From: Mobilicoccus caccae
GTDB taxonomy: Bacteria > Actinomycetota > Actinomycetes > Actinomycetales > Dermatophilaceae
DNA length: 64,000 nt
Assembly: GCF_030161635.1 (NCBI RefSeq)
Contig: NZ_BSUO01000001.1
Location: 1,903,199-1,967,198, forward strand
Direction: 5' to 3'
Shown: piece after piece, positions 30,441 to 40,360 of the stretch
Numbering within the stretch: position 1 is the stretch's first letter
Layout: each line of letters opens with the position of its first letter
Position numbers and translations under genes: made by a program
The notes under the pieces: generated by a model
What the model saw: the letters and a program-made list of their open reading frames with translations, nothing else
Databases searched by the model: none
What the model was told of the DNA's origin: nothing

Positions 30441-31286
30441 TCAGAGACGGCAGGCGGCGATGTCGGTGACGAGGATGCCCCGGGCGCCGAGCCCGTACAG
30501 CTCGTCCATGATCCGGTTCATGCCCTTGCGCGGCACCATCGCACGCACGGCGACGTAACCCTCGTGGTGCAGCGGCGACACCGTCGGCGACTCCAGGCCC
30601 GGGGTGATCTTGGTGGCCCGGTCGATGAGCTCCACGCGGATGTCGTAATCCATCATCACGTACGTGCGCGCGGTGATGACGCCCGACAGACGCCGCTTGA
30701 GCACCTCGAGCCGGTCCTCCTGCGTGGGCTGGGGACGGGCGACGAGCACACCCTCGCTGACGAGGATCGGCTCCCCGAAGGTGACCAGGCCCTGGTTGCG
30801 CAGAGTGGTGCCCGTCTCGACGACGTCGGCGATGACATCGGCCACCCCGAGGGTGATCGACGTCTCGACGGCACCGTCCAGGCGCACGACCTCGGCCTCG
30901 ATGCTGCGCTCGGCGAGGTGGGCGCGCACCAGGCCCGCGTAGGACGTCGCGATGCGCTTGCCGGCGAGGTCGGCGGCGGACTCGGCGACACCGGGGACCG
31001 AGGCGAAGCGGAACGTCGAGCGGGCGAAGCCCAGCCGGAGCACCTCGCTCGCGTTGGCGCCGGAGTCCAACAGCAGGTCACGGCCGGTGATGCCGGCATC
31101 CAGCGTGCCCGATCCGACGTACACCGCGATGTCGCGCGGACGGAGGTAGAAGAACTCGATGTCGTTGTCGGCGTCGACGAGGACGAGCTCCTTGGAGTCG
31201 CGCCGGACGGTGTAGCCGGCCTCCTTGAGCATGACGACGGCCATTTCGGACAGGGACCCCTTGTTGGGGACGGCGACGCGCAGCAT
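30441..31286 (-). CDS. hisG: ATP phosphoribosyltransferase
   Basis: First step of histidine synthesis: joins ATP and PRPP. 281 residues, the long form with a C-terminal regulatory ACT-like domain, so feedback inhibition by histidine is expected. Landmarks: LRVAVPNKGSLSEMAV, VGSGTLDAGITGRDLL, RIATSYAGLVRAHL, VVETGTTLRNQGL (PRPP loop) and PRKGMNRIMDELYGLGARG in the ACT part. The ATG at 31286 has AGGAGA 6 nt upstream. Downstream of hisE with a 108-nt gap. Confidence 0.96.
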   Translation of the reverse strand: MLRVAVPNKGSLSEMAVVMLKEAGYTVRRDSKELVLVDADNDIEFFYLRPRDIAVYVGSGTLDAGITGRDLLLDSGANASEVLRLGFARSTFRFASVPGVAESAADLAGKRIATSYAGLVRAHLAERSIEAEVVRLDGAVETSITLGVADVIADVVETGTTLRNQGLVTFGEPILVSEGVLVARPQPTQEDRLEVLKRRLSGVITARTYVMMDYDIRVELIDRATKITPGLESPTVSPLHHEGYVAVRAMVPRKGMNRIMDELYGLGARGILVTDIAACRL

Positions 31287-31394
31287 GGGACATCTCCTGT
31301 GGGACGAGGACTCGGCGGGCGAGGACGAGGACGGTCGGGGCTCGGCGGGCACGGCGCGAGGCGCGGTGCGCATCGCCGATCCACCCGGCCGCCC

Positions 31395-31658
31395 TCACAG
31401 ATGCTGGTAGACGTCCTCCAGCGTGATTCCCTGGGCCACCATCAGCACCAGTGTGTGGTACAGCAACTGGCTGATCTCCTCGGCCGATCGGTCGTCGCCC
31501 TCGTGTTCGGCCGCCATCCACACCTCGGCGGCCTCCTCGACGACCTTCTTGCCGATGAAGTGCACCCCGGCGTCGAGCTCGGTGACGGTACGGGAGCCTT
31601 CGGGCCGGTTGGCAGCCTTGTCGAGGATCTCCGCGTACATCTGCTCAAAGGTCTTCAC
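31395..31658 (-). CDS. hisE: Phosphoribosyl-ATP pyrophosphatase
   Basis: Second step of histidine synthesis. 87 residues; the metal-binding acidic helix [17 protein letters not shown] and the second [15 protein letters not shown] match the MazG-like HisE fold. The GTG start at 31658 has TAGGCT (31665-31670) 6 nt upstream and no ribosome site, so hisE-hisG probably has its own leaderless promoter in the 65-nt gap after ribH. Confidence 0.95.
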   Translation of the reverse strand: MKTFEQMYAEILDKAANRPEGSRTVTELDAGVHFIGKKVVEEAAEVWMAAEHEGDDRSAEEISQLLYHTLVLMVAQGITLEDVYQHL

Positions 31659-31723
31659 GGCGGGAGCCTATCGGCAGACCTCGCCACGCCCGACCACGGG
31701 TTCGCATGGCGAACCGGCGCTCC

Positions 31724-32191
31724 TCAGCGCAGGTCGGCCAGCGTCCGCGCCGTGGCGAGCGCGGCGGTCGCCGCCTCGTGCCCCTTGGACTCACTGCTGC
31801 CGGCCAGACCGGCCCGGTCGAGCGCCTGCTGCTCGTCGTCGCAGGTCAGCACACCGAAGCCGATCGGCGTCCCGGTCTCCAACGCCACCTGGGTGAGTCC
31901 CCAGGTGGCCGCCTGACACACGTAGTCGAAGTGGGGAGTCCCGCCACGGATGACGACGCCGAGCGCGACGACCGCGTCGTACTCGGCGGCCAGCGCCCGT
32001 GCCACGACGGGCAGTTCGAAGCTGCCGGGGACGCGGACGAGCGTCGTCTGCGCACACCCCGCCTCGCTGAGCGTCTGCTGCGCGCCCGCGACGAGTCCGT
32101 CCATGACCTGGGTGTGCCAGGACGCGGCGACGATCGCGACGCGCAGCCCGCTCCCGTCGACGGTGATCTCGGGAGATCCTGATCCACTCAT
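31724..32191 (-). CDS. ribH: 6,7-dimethyl-8-ribityllumazine synthase
   Basis: Condenses the ribityl pyrimidine with dihydroxybutanone phosphate in riboflavin synthesis. 155 residues: [70 protein letters not shown] and [11 protein letters not shown] are the family blocks. The start overlaps the ribBA stop (ATGA). Last gene of the FMN-riboswitch operon. Confidence 0.97.
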   Translation of the reverse strand: MSGSGSPEITVDGSGLRVAIVAASWHTQVMDGLVAGAQQTLSEAGCAQTTLVRVPGSFELPVVARALAAEYDAVVALGVVIRGGTPHFDYVCQAATWGLTQVALETGTPIGFGVLTCDDEQQALDRAGLAGSSESKGHEAATAALATARTLADLR

Positions 32192-33525
32192 GACAGCTCC
32201 TTGCGCTGGTCGTTCTCGATGGGGCCCGGGCGCACGACGGCAGGGTCGACGTCGAGGTCGTCCTCGGTGATCGCGTGCCGCATCCGGTCTGCCTTGGTGC
32301 GCAGGTAGCGCAGGTTGTCGGGGTTGACCCCCGCGTGCAACGGCCGCGTCGTCACGTCGGTGAACCCGGCGTCCACGAGGCTCTCGGACTTCTCCGGGTT
32401 GTTGGTGAGCACCACGATGTTCTCCGCGCCGAGATCACGCAGGATGGCCGCCGCCGCGCCGTACTCCCGGGCGTCGATGGGCAGGCCGAGGCGGGTCTGG
32501 GCCTCGACGGTGTCGGCGCCCGCGTCCTGCAGTTCGTAGGCCGACAGCTTGGCGAGCAGCCCGATGCCGCGCCCCTCGTGGCCGCGCAGGTAGACGATGA
32601 CGCCGCCCTCGCCGCCCACGATGGAGCGCGCGGCCCGGAACTGGGGGCCGCAGTCGCACCGGCGCGAGCCGAGCGCGTCACCGGTGAGGCACTCGGAGTG
32701 GATCCTCGTCAGCACCGTGCCGTCGGGGCGTCCACCGCGCAGGCCCTCGGGGCTGACCAGCGCCACGTGCTCGGCGCCGGTGAGCAGGTCGAGGTAGCCG
32801 AGCATGGTGAACTCCCCGTCCTCGGTGGGGAGCCGGGTCGTGGCCGTGCGGACCACCCGGTCGTGTCGGGCCCGGTGTTCGGCGAGGTCGGCGATCGTCA
32901 CGACGGGCAACCCGTGCTCGGCGCCGAGCTCGATCACCGCGGGCGCGCGCATCATCGTGCCGTCGTCGTTGACGAGTTCGGCGATCGCTCCCACCGGCGC
33001 GAGGCCCGCCAGCCGGCACAGGTCGACGGTGGCCTCGGTGTGCCCGCGCCGCGCGAGCACCCCACCGGGGCGCGCCCGCAGCGGGACGACGTGGCCGGGG
33101 CGGATGAGGTCGGCCGCCGTGCTTTCCGGGTCGCCCAGCGCCCGGATCGTCGTCGCCCGATCGGCGGCGCTGATGCCCGTGGTCACCCCGACCCGGGCGT
33201 CGCAGGTGACGGTGTAGGCCGTGCGCAGCGAGTCCTGGTTGTCCTCGACCATGAGCGGCAGGTCGAGCCGGTCGGCCCACTCCGCAGGCATCGGCGCGCA
33301 CACGTACCCCGAGCCGTGCCGGATCATCCAGGCCGTCCAGGCGTCGGTGAGCGTCTCGGCGGCGACGACGACGTCGCCCTCGTTCTCGCGGTCGGCGTCG
33401 TCGAGGACGAGGACCGGGCGCCCCTCACGCAACGCCGCCAGGGCGTCCTCGATCGGTGCGAACGGCGGTGTGACAGCGGCCGTCGGGATGTGGGGGACGT
33501 CGTGGGACTCGTCGCCGGAGGTCAT
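32188..33525 (-). CDS. ribBA: Bifunctional dihydroxybutanone-phosphate synthase / GTP cyclohydrolase II
   Basis: Makes both riboflavin precursors. Residues about 20-225 are the RibB part ([44 protein letters not shown]). Residues 230-430 are the RibA part with zinc cysteines in [19 protein letters not shown], the catalytic [14 protein letters not shown] and LTNNPEK. 445 residues. The ATG at 33525 has AAGGAG 7 nt upstream and overlaps the stop of the transporter gene (ATGA). Confidence 0.97.
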   Translation of the reverse strand: MTSGDESHDVPHIPTAAVTPPFAPIEDALAALREGRPVLVLDDADRENEGDVVVAAETLTDAWTAWMIRHGSGYVCAPMPAEWADRLDLPLMVEDNQDSLRTAYTVTCDARVGVTTGISAADRATTIRALGDPESTAADLIRPGHVVPLRARPGGVLARRGHTEATVDLCRLAGLAPVGAIAELVNDDGTMMRAPAVIELGAEHGLPVVTIADLAEHRARHDRVVRTATTRLPTEDGEFTMLGYLDLLTGAEHVALVSPEGLRGGRPDGTVLTRIHSECLTGDALGSRRCDCGPQFRAARSIVGGEGGVIVYLRGHEGRGIGLLAKLSAYELQDAGADTVEAQTRLGLPIDAREYGAAAAILRDLGAENIVVLTNNPEKSESLVDAGFTDVTTRPLHAGVNPDNLRYLRTKADRMRHAITEDDLDVDPAVVRPGPIENDQRKELS

Positions 33526-34205
33526 GTCGATGCTCCTTCTCTCATCGCCGCACGCTTCCACACGACGAATCCGTACACCACCAGAGCGCCGTAGACCGCG
33601 TACAGCACCGCGGAGGGGTAGTAGTCCGAGACCCACAGCAGGGGGATCCCCACGAGGTCGACCGCGATCCAGGCCAGCCAGAAGTCGGTCCAGCCGCGGG
33701 CCATGGCGTAGGTGGCCAGGATCGACCCGACGAAGATCCAGGCGTCGGCCCAGTAGTACCAGCGGGGCGCGGGCCATCCGGCGCCGACGGAGGCGAACAC
33801 CGCCTGCGCGACGACGACGCCCACCAGCGCTGCCGCGAGGTACCCGATCCGCTCCGACGTCGTGGCCCAGCGCGGGGTGATCGCCGGCTCGTCCGCGGCC
33901 CGGCCCCGACGCACGGTGTTCCAGCGCCACCAGCCGTACAGGCTCGTGATGACGAAGAAGACCTGACGGAAGGCCTGGCCGTAGAGCGGATGGCGGCCGT
34001 CGGGCAACGCGAACGCCGCACCGATGAACACCGTGAACAGCAGGACGTTGCCGATGATGCCCACCGGCCAGGCCCACACACGACGACGCAGACCGCCGAC
34101 GGCCGAGGCAAACCCGAAGAGGTTGCCGACGATCTCCCGCCAGTAGAGGGGATAGCCGCCGATCTCGATCGAGGCGTCGAACAGACGCAGCAGGGTCTCG
34201 GTCAC
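33522..34205 (-). CDS. PnuC/RibM-family transporter, probably for riboflavin
   Basis: 227-residue membrane protein with about seven helices and the PnuC-family motifs VVGNLFGFASAVGG-like IVGNLFGFASAVG, FFVITSLYGWWRWN and WYYWADAWIFVGSILATYAM, DFWLAWIAVDLVGIP. PnuC members carry nicotinamide riboside, but homologues (RibM) sitting in FMN-riboswitch operons of corynebacteria and streptomycetes carry riboflavin. Here it lies between ribE and ribBA with four-base overlaps on both sides, so riboflavin uptake is the better guess. GTG start at 34205. Confidence 0.87.
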   Translation of the reverse strand: MTETLLRLFDASIEIGGYPLYWREIVGNLFGFASAVGGLRRRVWAWPVGIIGNVLLFTVFIGAAFALPDGRHPLYGQAFRQVFFVITSLYGWWRWNTVRRGRAADEPAITPRWATTSERIGYLAAALVGVVVAQAVFASVGAGWPAPRWYYWADAWIFVGSILATYAMARGWTDFWLAWIAVDLVGIPLLWVSDYYPSAVLYAVYGALVVYGFVVWKRAAMREGAST

Positions 34206-34858
34206 GCGCGGTGCTCCCGCCCGGGGTCGAGGTCGCCGTCGGAGAGCGGCTCGCAGGCCGCCTCGGGCGCGCCGGCCACGATCAGACGCTCGACGTACTT
34301 GGCGATGACGTCGACCTCGAGGTTGACGACGTCGCCCTGCCTCAGGGCGCCCAAGGTGGTGAGCTCGAGCGTGGTGGGGATGAGGCTGACGGTGAACGTC
34401 GCATCGGTCACCGAGACCACGGTGAGCGAGACACCGTCGACGGTGATCGAGCCCTTCTCGACCACGTACCGCGACAGCGCCGGCGGCAGGTCGAACTCGA
34501 GGACCTCCCACCGCTCGCCCGGCACGCGTGAGCGCAGGGTGGCTGTCCCGTCGACGTGCCCCTGGACGATGTGACCCCCGAAGCGCCCGTCGGCCCGCAT
34601 CGCGCGTTCGAGGTTGACCCGCGAACCCGGTTCGACGGCGGCGAGACTGCTGCGCTCCAGGGTCTCGGCCATGACGTCGACGGAGAATCCCGCCGCGTCG
34701 TGCTCGACGACGGTGAGGCAGACGCCGTTGACGGCGATGGACGCGCCGTGCGTGGCGTCGGAGACGACCAGGGGGCCCTCGATGCGCAGGACGGCCGAGT
34801 CGCCCTGCCGCTGCACGGAGTCGATCCGGCCGAGCTCTTCCACGATTCCGGTGAACAT
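34202..34858 (-). CDS. ribE: Riboflavin synthase alpha chain
   Basis: Dismutates two lumazines to riboflavin. 218 residues in two homologous barrels: MFTGIVEELGRIDSV ... GASIAVNGVCLTVV in the first, and GGHIVQGHVDGTATL ... GSITVDGVSLTVVSV in the second. The duplicated GxxxVNGVCLTV / VDGVSLTV pattern is diagnostic. Start ATG at 34858 shares its A with the ribD stop (TGATG); the stop overlaps the following GTG. Confidence 0.96.
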   Translation of the reverse strand: MFTGIVEELGRIDSVQRQGDSAVLRIEGPLVVSDATHGASIAVNGVCLTVVEHDAAGFSVDVMAETLERSSLAAVEPGSRVNLERAMRADGRFGGHIVQGHVDGTATLRSRVPGERWEVLEFDLPPALSRYVVEKGSITVDGVSLTVVSVTDATFTVSLIPTTLELTTLGALRQGDVVNLEVDVIAKYVERLIVAGAPEAACEPLSDGDLDPGREHRA

Positions 34859-35963
34859 CAGGACCTTCCTCGGTCTGTCTGGGGGTCGTCGTCGGTCTGG
34901 GGGCTTCGGGTGAGGCGTCGGGCGGGTCGGCGGTGCCGGCCACGGGACGGGCCACGATGCGCACGTCGTCACCCACCTGCCGGACGTCGGTGAGGCGGAG
35001 GCGCACGGCGTCGTCGATGGTGGCGACGCCGAAATCGGCGAGCACGGCCGGGCCGGCGCCGAGCAGGGCCGGAGCGAGGTAGGCGACGACCTCGTCGATC
35101 AGACCCGCCCGCCAGAACGCGGCGGCGAGGGTGGCCCCGCCCTCGAGCAGGACGTGCCGCACGTGCTCGCCCGCGAGGGCGTCCAGCGCCGCGCGGGGGT
35201 CGCGGGTCGGCAGGAACAGCGTGGGCGCGGAGTCGTCACGCAGGCGGGCGGAGGCGGGGAGTTGCTCGCACCGCTGCCCCATGACGACGCGCAGCGGCTG
35301 CCGGGCCACCGGGGTCCCGTCGTCGCCGCGCACGGTGAGCGAGGGGTCGTCGGCCAGCGCCGTGCCGGTGCCGACGAGGATCGCGCCGACGCGGGAGCGC
35401 AGGTCGTGCACGTCGCGGCGGGCCTTTCTCCCGGTGATCCACCGGCTCGTGGAGTCGGCGGCGGCGATCCGCCCGTCCAGCGTGGAGGCGACCTTCCACG
35501 TGACGAAGGGACGCCCGTGGCCGATCGCGTGCAGCCACTCGCGGTTGAGCAGCGCGGCCTCTTCTCCGAGCAGGCCGACATCGACGGCGATCCCCGCATC
35601 GCGGAGACGTTCGATTCCGCCGTCCGCGGCGGGGTTGGGGTCCGGGCACGCCACGACGACCCGACTCACGCCCGTCCGGATCAACGCCTTGGAGCAGGCC
35701 GGGGTGCGCCCCACGTGGTCGCACGGTTCGAGGGTGACGTAGCAGGCCCCGCCGCGCGCCCGCTCGCCCGCCGCAGCGAGCGCGACGGCCTCGGCGTGAT
35801 CGGTCCCCGCGCCCTCGTGGTGGCCCTCGCCGACGACCCGTCCGCCGGTGTCGAGGATCACCGCACCGACACGGGGATTGGGATCGGCCACCGGGCCGCG
35901 GGCGGCCAACGTCAGGGCGCGCCGCATCAGCAGCACGTCGCGCATCGCCGATCCGGCGCCCAT
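34858..35963 (-). CDS. ribD: Bifunctional deaminase/reductase RibD, frameshifted at its last codons
   Basis: Deaminates and reduces the pyrimidine intermediate of riboflavin synthesis. Residues 1-145 are the deaminase with zinc motif TDHAEAVAL and LEPCDHVGRTPAC. Residues 150-355 are the reductase (PFVTWKVASTLDGRIAAADS, ILVGTGTALADDPSLTVR, VLLEGGATLAAAFW). After VRIVARPVAG the open frame fails to stop before ribE. One missing C in either run opposite 34881-34885 or 34899-34903 would place a TGA overlapping the ribE ATG, as at the other junctions, giving 368 residues. Start 35963 with GGAGG upstream. Confidence 0.9.
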
Positions 35964-35967
35964 GTCG

Positions 35968-36009
35968 GCCTCCTACCCACTCTCGTTCCGGGGTCGGAGC
36001 ATGGGAGGC
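35968..36009 (-). promoter_or_regulatory. ribD ribosome-site sequestering element of the FMN riboswitch
   Basis: On the minus strand GCCTCCC (36003-36009) can pair either with GGGAGGC at the 3' side of the aptamer (36070-36076) or with GGAGGC (35968-35973), the ribosome site of ribD. The two pairings exclude each other. FMN binding would hold the aptamer P1 closed and free GCCTCC to mask the ribosome site. Confidence 0.7.
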
Positions 36010-36065
36010 GAACAGTGCCCGGGACGCCGCAGCCACGAGGGCGCGCGGACATCCCGACGCAACAC

Positions 36066-36202
36066 GTGCGCCTCCCATCCGGACTTTCACCGTCGGTCCT
36101 GGAGTTCCACCAGATCAACCGGCCCGGTCCTCCCGAAGGACGACGCGGACGCGGGTCGCGGACTGTCACCGCCGGCTCGGAATTACACCGACCCCGGAGC
36201 AC
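36066..36202 (-). promoter_or_regulatory. FMN riboswitch (RFN element) of the riboflavin operon
   Basis: The minus strand carries the conserved RFN blocks in order: GGGGTCGGTGTAATTCCGA, CCGGCGGTGACAGTCCGCGA, TGATCTGGTGGAACTCCAG, and GACCGACGGTGAAAGTCCGG ending in GATGGGAGG. P1 can form from GTGCTCC (36196-36202) and GGAGGCGCAC (36066-36075). It leads into ribD, so high FMN should shut off ribD-ribE-transporter-ribBA-ribH. Confidence 0.96.
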
Positions 36203-36211
36203 GTGCCGACC

Positions 36212-36217
36212 AGTATG
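36212..36217 (-). promoter_or_regulatory. -10 box (CATACT) for the riboflavin operon
   Basis: CATACT within TGGCATACTGG lies 10 nt before the first base of the FMN riboswitch P1, the right distance for transcription to begin at the aptamer. A -35 match is not apparent. Confidence 0.55.
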
Positions 36218-36249
36218 CCATCGCCGCAGCGTCTCGGGCGCCCTCGGTC

Positions 36250-36908
36250 TCAGCCGCGACGGTGGCCCGTGACCAGGGCGCGCAGGCCGTCGATGTTGGC
36301 AGCGGCGTCCTCGGCGTTGTAGACGGCCGATCCCGCCACGAAAACGTCGGCACCGGCGTCGGCGCACTGCTCGATCGTGGCGGCGGAGACTCCCCGTCGA
36401 CCTGGATCCAGATCTCGCCGCCGTACCGACGCACGGACTCCCGCACGGCCCGCACCTTAGGCATCATGTCGGCCATGAACGCCTGACCGCCGAACCCCGG
36501 CTCGACGGTCATGACGAGCACCATGTCGAGCTCGGGAAGCAGCTCCTCGTACGGCTCCCACGGGGTTCCCGGCTTGAGTGCCATGCTCGCCCGCGCACCC
36601 GCGGAGCGCAGGGCCCTCGCCAGCGTGACGGGATCCTGCGCGGCCTCGATGTGGAAGGTCACCGACTTGGCGCCCGCCTCGGCGTACGGCGGCGCCCACC
36701 GGTCGGGGTCCTCGATCATCAGGTGGCAGTCGATGGGCACCGGACTGACCTCGATCAGCGACTCCACGACGGGCAGGCCGAGGGTGAGGTTGGGCACGAA
36801 GTGGGCGTCCATGACGTCGACGTGGGCCCAGTCGGCGTTGCCGATCGCGTCGAGTTCGCTCTGGAGGTTGGCGAAGTCGGCGGAGAGGATGCTCGGGGAG
36901 ATCTGCAC
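36250..36908 (-). CDS. rpe: Ribulose-phosphate 3-epimerase, frameshifted near the C-terminus
   Basis: Interconverts ribulose-5-phosphate and xylulose-5-phosphate in the pentose phosphate pathway. [47 protein letters not shown], and [13 protein letters not shown] are the family blocks. After EIWIQVDG the frame breaks; adding one G to the run opposite 36392-36395 gives [20 protein letters not shown] and [20 protein letters not shown] with a stop at 36250 (219 residues). The correct C-terminus is thus fully present, so a sequence error is likely. Upstream of, but separately promoted from, the riboflavin operon. Confidence 0.9.
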
Positions 36909-36983
36909 GTCCGCAGGCTATCGCGAGGCACGGGCACCCCCGAGGCGCGGTGCGGGGCCTCTCGCCCCCGACACACGCAGAAA

Positions 36984-37026
36984 CCCGGCTCGGACCGCCT
37001 CCGCAGTGGAGACGGTCCGAGCCGGG
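36984..37026 (-). terminator. Rho-independent terminator after the chemoreceptor gene
   Basis: A 14-bp perfect stem CCCGGCTCGGACCG / CGGTCCGAGCCGGG with a 15-nt loop, flanked by AGAA and TTCT that extend the pairing. On the minus strand it lies 18 nt after the chemoreceptor stop and is followed by TTTCTG. It separates this gene from rpe. Confidence 0.8.
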
Positions 37027-37043
37027 TCTTCTGTGCGCCCGGG

Positions 37044-38606
37044 TCAGCTCTGCTCGAGCACGCTGCGGGTCACCGCGTTCTGCTCGGTCAGCACGCCGGA
37101 GATGATGTTCTGCGCGTCGTTGATGCGCTCGACGGTCTCGGCCACCTGCTGCAGCGCCGAGACGACGCTGCCGGCGTCGGACTGGATCGCCGTGACGCGG
37201 GCGTCGACCTCCTCGGTCGCCTTCGCGGTCTCGCGCGCCAGATCCTTCACCTCGTTGGCGACGACGGCGAAGCCCTTGCCGGCGTCACCGGCGCGGGCGG
37301 CCTCGATGGTCGCGTTGAGGGCCAGCAGGTTGGTCTGCTCGGCGATGCTCGTGATGACCTTGACCACGTTGCCGATCTCGACACTGCTCGTGTTGAGGCG
37401 GGCGACGATGCCGCTGGCGTCCTGCGTGAGCTTCTGCGCGTCGTTGGCGACGTCGGAGGCCTCGAGCACGTTCTTCTCGACCTCGGTGATCGAGCTCATC
37501 AGCTCCTCACCGGCGTGCCGGGTGCGCGCCGTCGCGCGGTGACGCTCGATCGCGCTGGAGAGCAGGCGGGCCGTGTTGCGCAGCGCGTTCTCGCGGTCGG
37601 CGGACAGGATGATCTCGCGCAGCGCGAAGAAGTCGATGGTGCCGACGACCTTGCCGGCCACGACGATCGGCATCGACACACCGGACTTGACGCCCGCACG
37701 CTGAGCAGCCGGTGCGCGCACACAGTCGGTGACCAGGCCGATGTCGGGCTCGAAGACGAGGTCCCGCGTCGACCAGGTACGACCGGCCAGACCCACGCCC
37801 TCGGCGAACGTCGCCGTGCGCGTGACCGACTTGAACTCCTCGCCGGCGTCGCCGGACTCCTGGGCGTTCTTGAGGACGCGGTCACCGTCGTCGATGGTCC
37901 AGTACGAGCCGTAGACCCAGCCGAGCTCGCTGCGGACGGTCTCCAGGGCGACCCGGACGGCCTCGTCCTCGGAGTGCGCGGCGTTGACCTTGACGACGAC
38001 CTCGTTGATCGCGTGCATGTCCTTGTCGGTCTCGGCGCGACGTTCGACGGTGAGCACCCGCTCCAGCGACTGCGACACGAGCTTGCCCACGGTGGAGAGC
38101 ACGGTGATGCGGATCGGGCCCGGCGTGTGCTCGGGGTCGGCCATGAAGTCCATGGTGCCGACGACCTCGCCCTCCTGGAACAGCGGGAAGGAGACGGCGG
38201 CGAGGATGCCGCTGCGCGCGGCGACAGGGGCGCGCACACAGTCGGTCACCTGCGACAGATCGGGCGCGAAGACGAGCTTCTTCTCCGCCCAGGAGCGGCC
38301 GGCCAGACCGACACCGCGGGGGAAGGACGCCGACATCGTCACGCGGCGGAACTCCTCACCGACGTTGCCCGACTCCGTCCGGAACGTCAGGGCGTTGGAT
38401 CCTGGTTGGATCCACCACACCGACGCGTAGTTCATGTGGAAGGCGTCGCGAACGACGTCCATCGCGGTCTGGAGGACCTGATCGGGCGTCGTCGCCTTGG
38501 ACAGACGGTCCGCCACGGTGTCGAGGGCCTCGACGTAGTGGACGAGCTCGTCCTGCGAAGTGGTGGTGGCACTCGCCCCGTTCTCTCGAGGGCGCAAGAT
38601 TCTCAT
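37044..38606 (-). CDS. Soluble chemoreceptor with two GAF domains
   Basis: Cytoplasmic sensor of the methyl-accepting family. Two GAF domains in tandem (about residues 25-185 and 200-355), both containing the near-identical TDCVRAP stretch and GVGLAGR(S/T)W. They are followed by a signalling coiled coil whose hairpin tip ([20 protein letters not shown], then [15 protein letters not shown]) is the canonical MCP core. No membrane helix, HAMP or signal peptide. 520 residues. The ATG at 38606 has GGAGAAA upstream. No che or flagellar genes are in the window, so the pathway it feeds is unknown. Confidence 0.9.
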   Translation of the reverse strand: MRILRPRENGASATTTSQDELVHYVEALDTVADRLSKATTPDQVLQTAMDVVRDAFHMNYASVWWIQPGSNALTFRTESGNVGEEFRRVTMSASFPRGVGLAGRSWAEKKLVFAPDLSQVTDCVRAPVAARSGILAAVSFPLFQEGEVVGTMDFMADPEHTPGPIRITVLSTVGKLVSQSLERVLTVERRAETDKDMHAINEVVVKVNAAHSEDEAVRVALETVRSELGWVYGSYWTIDDGDRVLKNAQESGDAGEEFKSVTRTATFAEGVGLAGRTWSTRDLVFEPDIGLVTDCVRAPAAQRAGVKSGVSMPIVVAGKVVGTIDFFALREIILSADRENALRNTARLLSSAIERHRATARTRHAGEELMSSITEVEKNVLEASDVANDAQKLTQDASGIVARLNTSSVEIGNVVKVITSIAEQTNLLALNATIEAARAGDAGKGFAVVANEVKDLARETAKATEEVDARVTAIQSDAGSVVSALQQVAETVERINDAQNIISGVLTEQNAVTRSVLEQS

Positions 38607-38722
38607 GGTTTCTCCGATGTCTCAGCCTAAGACCCGCGCATCGCCAGACGCGATCGACAAGGGTCGGCGGATCTACCGCGTCGCCCCCTCATCGGCACCC
38701 GTTGTGAACGATCAAGCATTCG

Positions 38723-40360
38723 TCAGAGGTCGCCTGCCGGGGCCTCTCGACGCCTCATGACCGCGAAGAACATCGCATCGGTGCCCTCGACGTGCGGCCA
38801 CAACTGAACGAAGGACCCACGACCTGCAGTGACATGACCCGATCGGCTGATCGAGTCGAGCAGCCGCCCGGCGTCGAGGAGTTCGACATCCGCGCGTCCC
38901 CGCGTGACGCGGTTCACGACCTGGATCGTCTCGGCCTCGTGCGGACTGCAGGTGGCGTACCCGAGGACGCCGCCGGGCCGGAGCGCGTCCAGACCGGAGG
39001 AGAGCAGGTCCTCCTGCAGGGCGGTGAGGTCGCCCACGTCGGCGGGGGTGCGCCGCCAGCGGGCGTCGGGGCGACGGCGCAGGGCCCCCAGGCCGGTGCA
39101 CGGGGCGTCGATGAGCACGAGGTCGAAGGAGTTCGGCTCCTCCGCCCCGATCCGTCGCCCGTCGCCCACACCGACGAACACCTCGGCGCCGGCGTCCATG
39201 GCCGCACCGACCGCGGACTCCACGAGCTCGGCGCGGTGCTCGCTGGTCTCGTTGGCGAACAGCGTCGCCCCGCGCGGGATGGACAGCGCGGCCAGCAGAC
39301 CGGCCTTGCCGCCGGGGCCGGCGCACAGGTCCAACCAGCGCGGCTCGGAGGCGCCCGGCGCCACGAGCCGGTCGTAGGCCTCCACCAGGGCCAGGACCAG
39401 CACCTGCGACCCCTCGTCCTGCACCGCGGCCCGCCCGTCACGCACGGCCGGGAACCCGCCGGGGTCTCCGCCCTCGGTGAGGATCGCCGCGTACGGCGAC
39501 AGGGTGCCCGGCGACGCCCCCGCCTCCAGCAGGTCCTCGACCTCGAGGAGTCCGGGCCGGGCGATGAGGGTGACGTCGGCCGGCACGTTGTGGGCGTGCA
39601 ACAGATCGAGCAGGTCGGCGTCGACGGTCTCGGGGGTGCTCGCCCCGTGCGCGAGCAGGGCCGCCCGCAGGGCCCGCACGATCCACCCCGGGTGGCTGTG
39701 GGCGACGCCGACGTCCTCCAGGCTCGTCGGTGCCTCGAACGCGCCGTCGTCGGTGCCCTCGGCCCGCCGCCCCGCGCCGGGGGCCACGAGGCCCATCCAG
39801 TCCTCGGCGGGTGTCTCGCTGACCCGGCGCAGGACGGCGTTGACGAAGGAGGCGGCACCGGCCCCGATCTCACCCCGGGTCAGGCCCACGGTGGCGTCGA
39901 CGGCCGCGTGCGCGGGCACCCGCATGCCGAGCAACTGGTGCACGCCGAGCCGGAGCACGTCGAGCACGGGCGGGTCCATGTCGACCGGAGCCCGGTCCGA
40001 GCAGCGCGCGAGCACGGCGTCGTAGAAACCGCGCATGCGGGTCACGCCGTAGACGAGTTCGGTGGCGAAGGCCGCATCACGCCCGCCCAGGTGGGCCCGC
40101 CGCAGCCGCCCCGGCAGCTCGAGGTTGGCGTAGGCGCCGTCGCTCACGGCCCGCAGGGTCTCGTACGCGACGGATCGGGCCGGGTCCGCGTGCCGGCGAC
40201 GCTCCGAGGGTCGCTGGGAGGAGCGTTTGCCCGGATCGGTGCGTCGCGCCTGGCCGCCGTACCCGACCCGCCCGGTGCCGGGCCGCTCCCGGCGTTCGGG
40301 ACGGCCACCGCCGCGACGGTCGTGGCGGCGGTCCGGACGGTCCGGTTCGTTCTCAGACAT
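38723..40360 (-). CDS. rsmB: 16S rRNA cytosine-967 C5-methyltransferase (RsmB/Sun)
   Basis: SAM-dependent m5C methylation of 16S rRNA. 545 residues. A long basic disordered head (about 55 residues of Arg/Gly/Pro) precedes a NusB-like domain ([40 protein letters not shown]). The methylase domain has [18 protein letters not shown] for SAM, and both catalytic cysteines, in [10 protein letters not shown] and [11 protein letters not shown]. Its start overlaps the end of fmt by 8 nt. Confidence 0.95.
   Translation of the reverse strand: MSENEPDRPDRRHDRRGGGRPERRERPGTGRVGYGGQARRTDPGKRSSQRPSERRRHADPARSVAYETLRAVSDGAYANLELPGRLRRAHLGGRDAAFATELVYGVTRMRGFYDAVLARCSDRAPVDMDPPVLDVLRLGVHQLLGMRVPAHAAVDATVGLTRGEIGAGAASFVNAVLRRVSETPAEDWMGLVAPGAGRRAEGTDDGAFEAPTSLEDVGVAHSHPGWIVRALRAALLAHGASTPETVDADLLDLLHAHNVPADVTLIARPGLLEVEDLLEAGASPGTLSPYAAILTEGGDPGGFPAVRDGRAAVQDEGSQVLVLALVEAYDRLVAPGASEPRWLDLCAGPGGKAGLLAALSIPRGATLFANETSEHRAELVESAVGAAMDAGAEVFVGVGDGRRIGAEEPNSFDLVLIDAPCTGLGALRRRPDARWRRTPADVGDLTALQEDLLSSGLDALRPGGVLGYATCSPHEAETIQVVNRVTRGRADVELLDAGRLLDSISRSGHVTAGRGSFVQLWPHVEGTDAMFFAVMRRREAPAGDL

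Noticed and set aside
33522..35963. One 813-residue RibD-PnuC fusion reading through ribE
   Set aside because: The joining stretch is the wrong frame of ribE; it exists only because ribD appears to lack a base near its stop codon.
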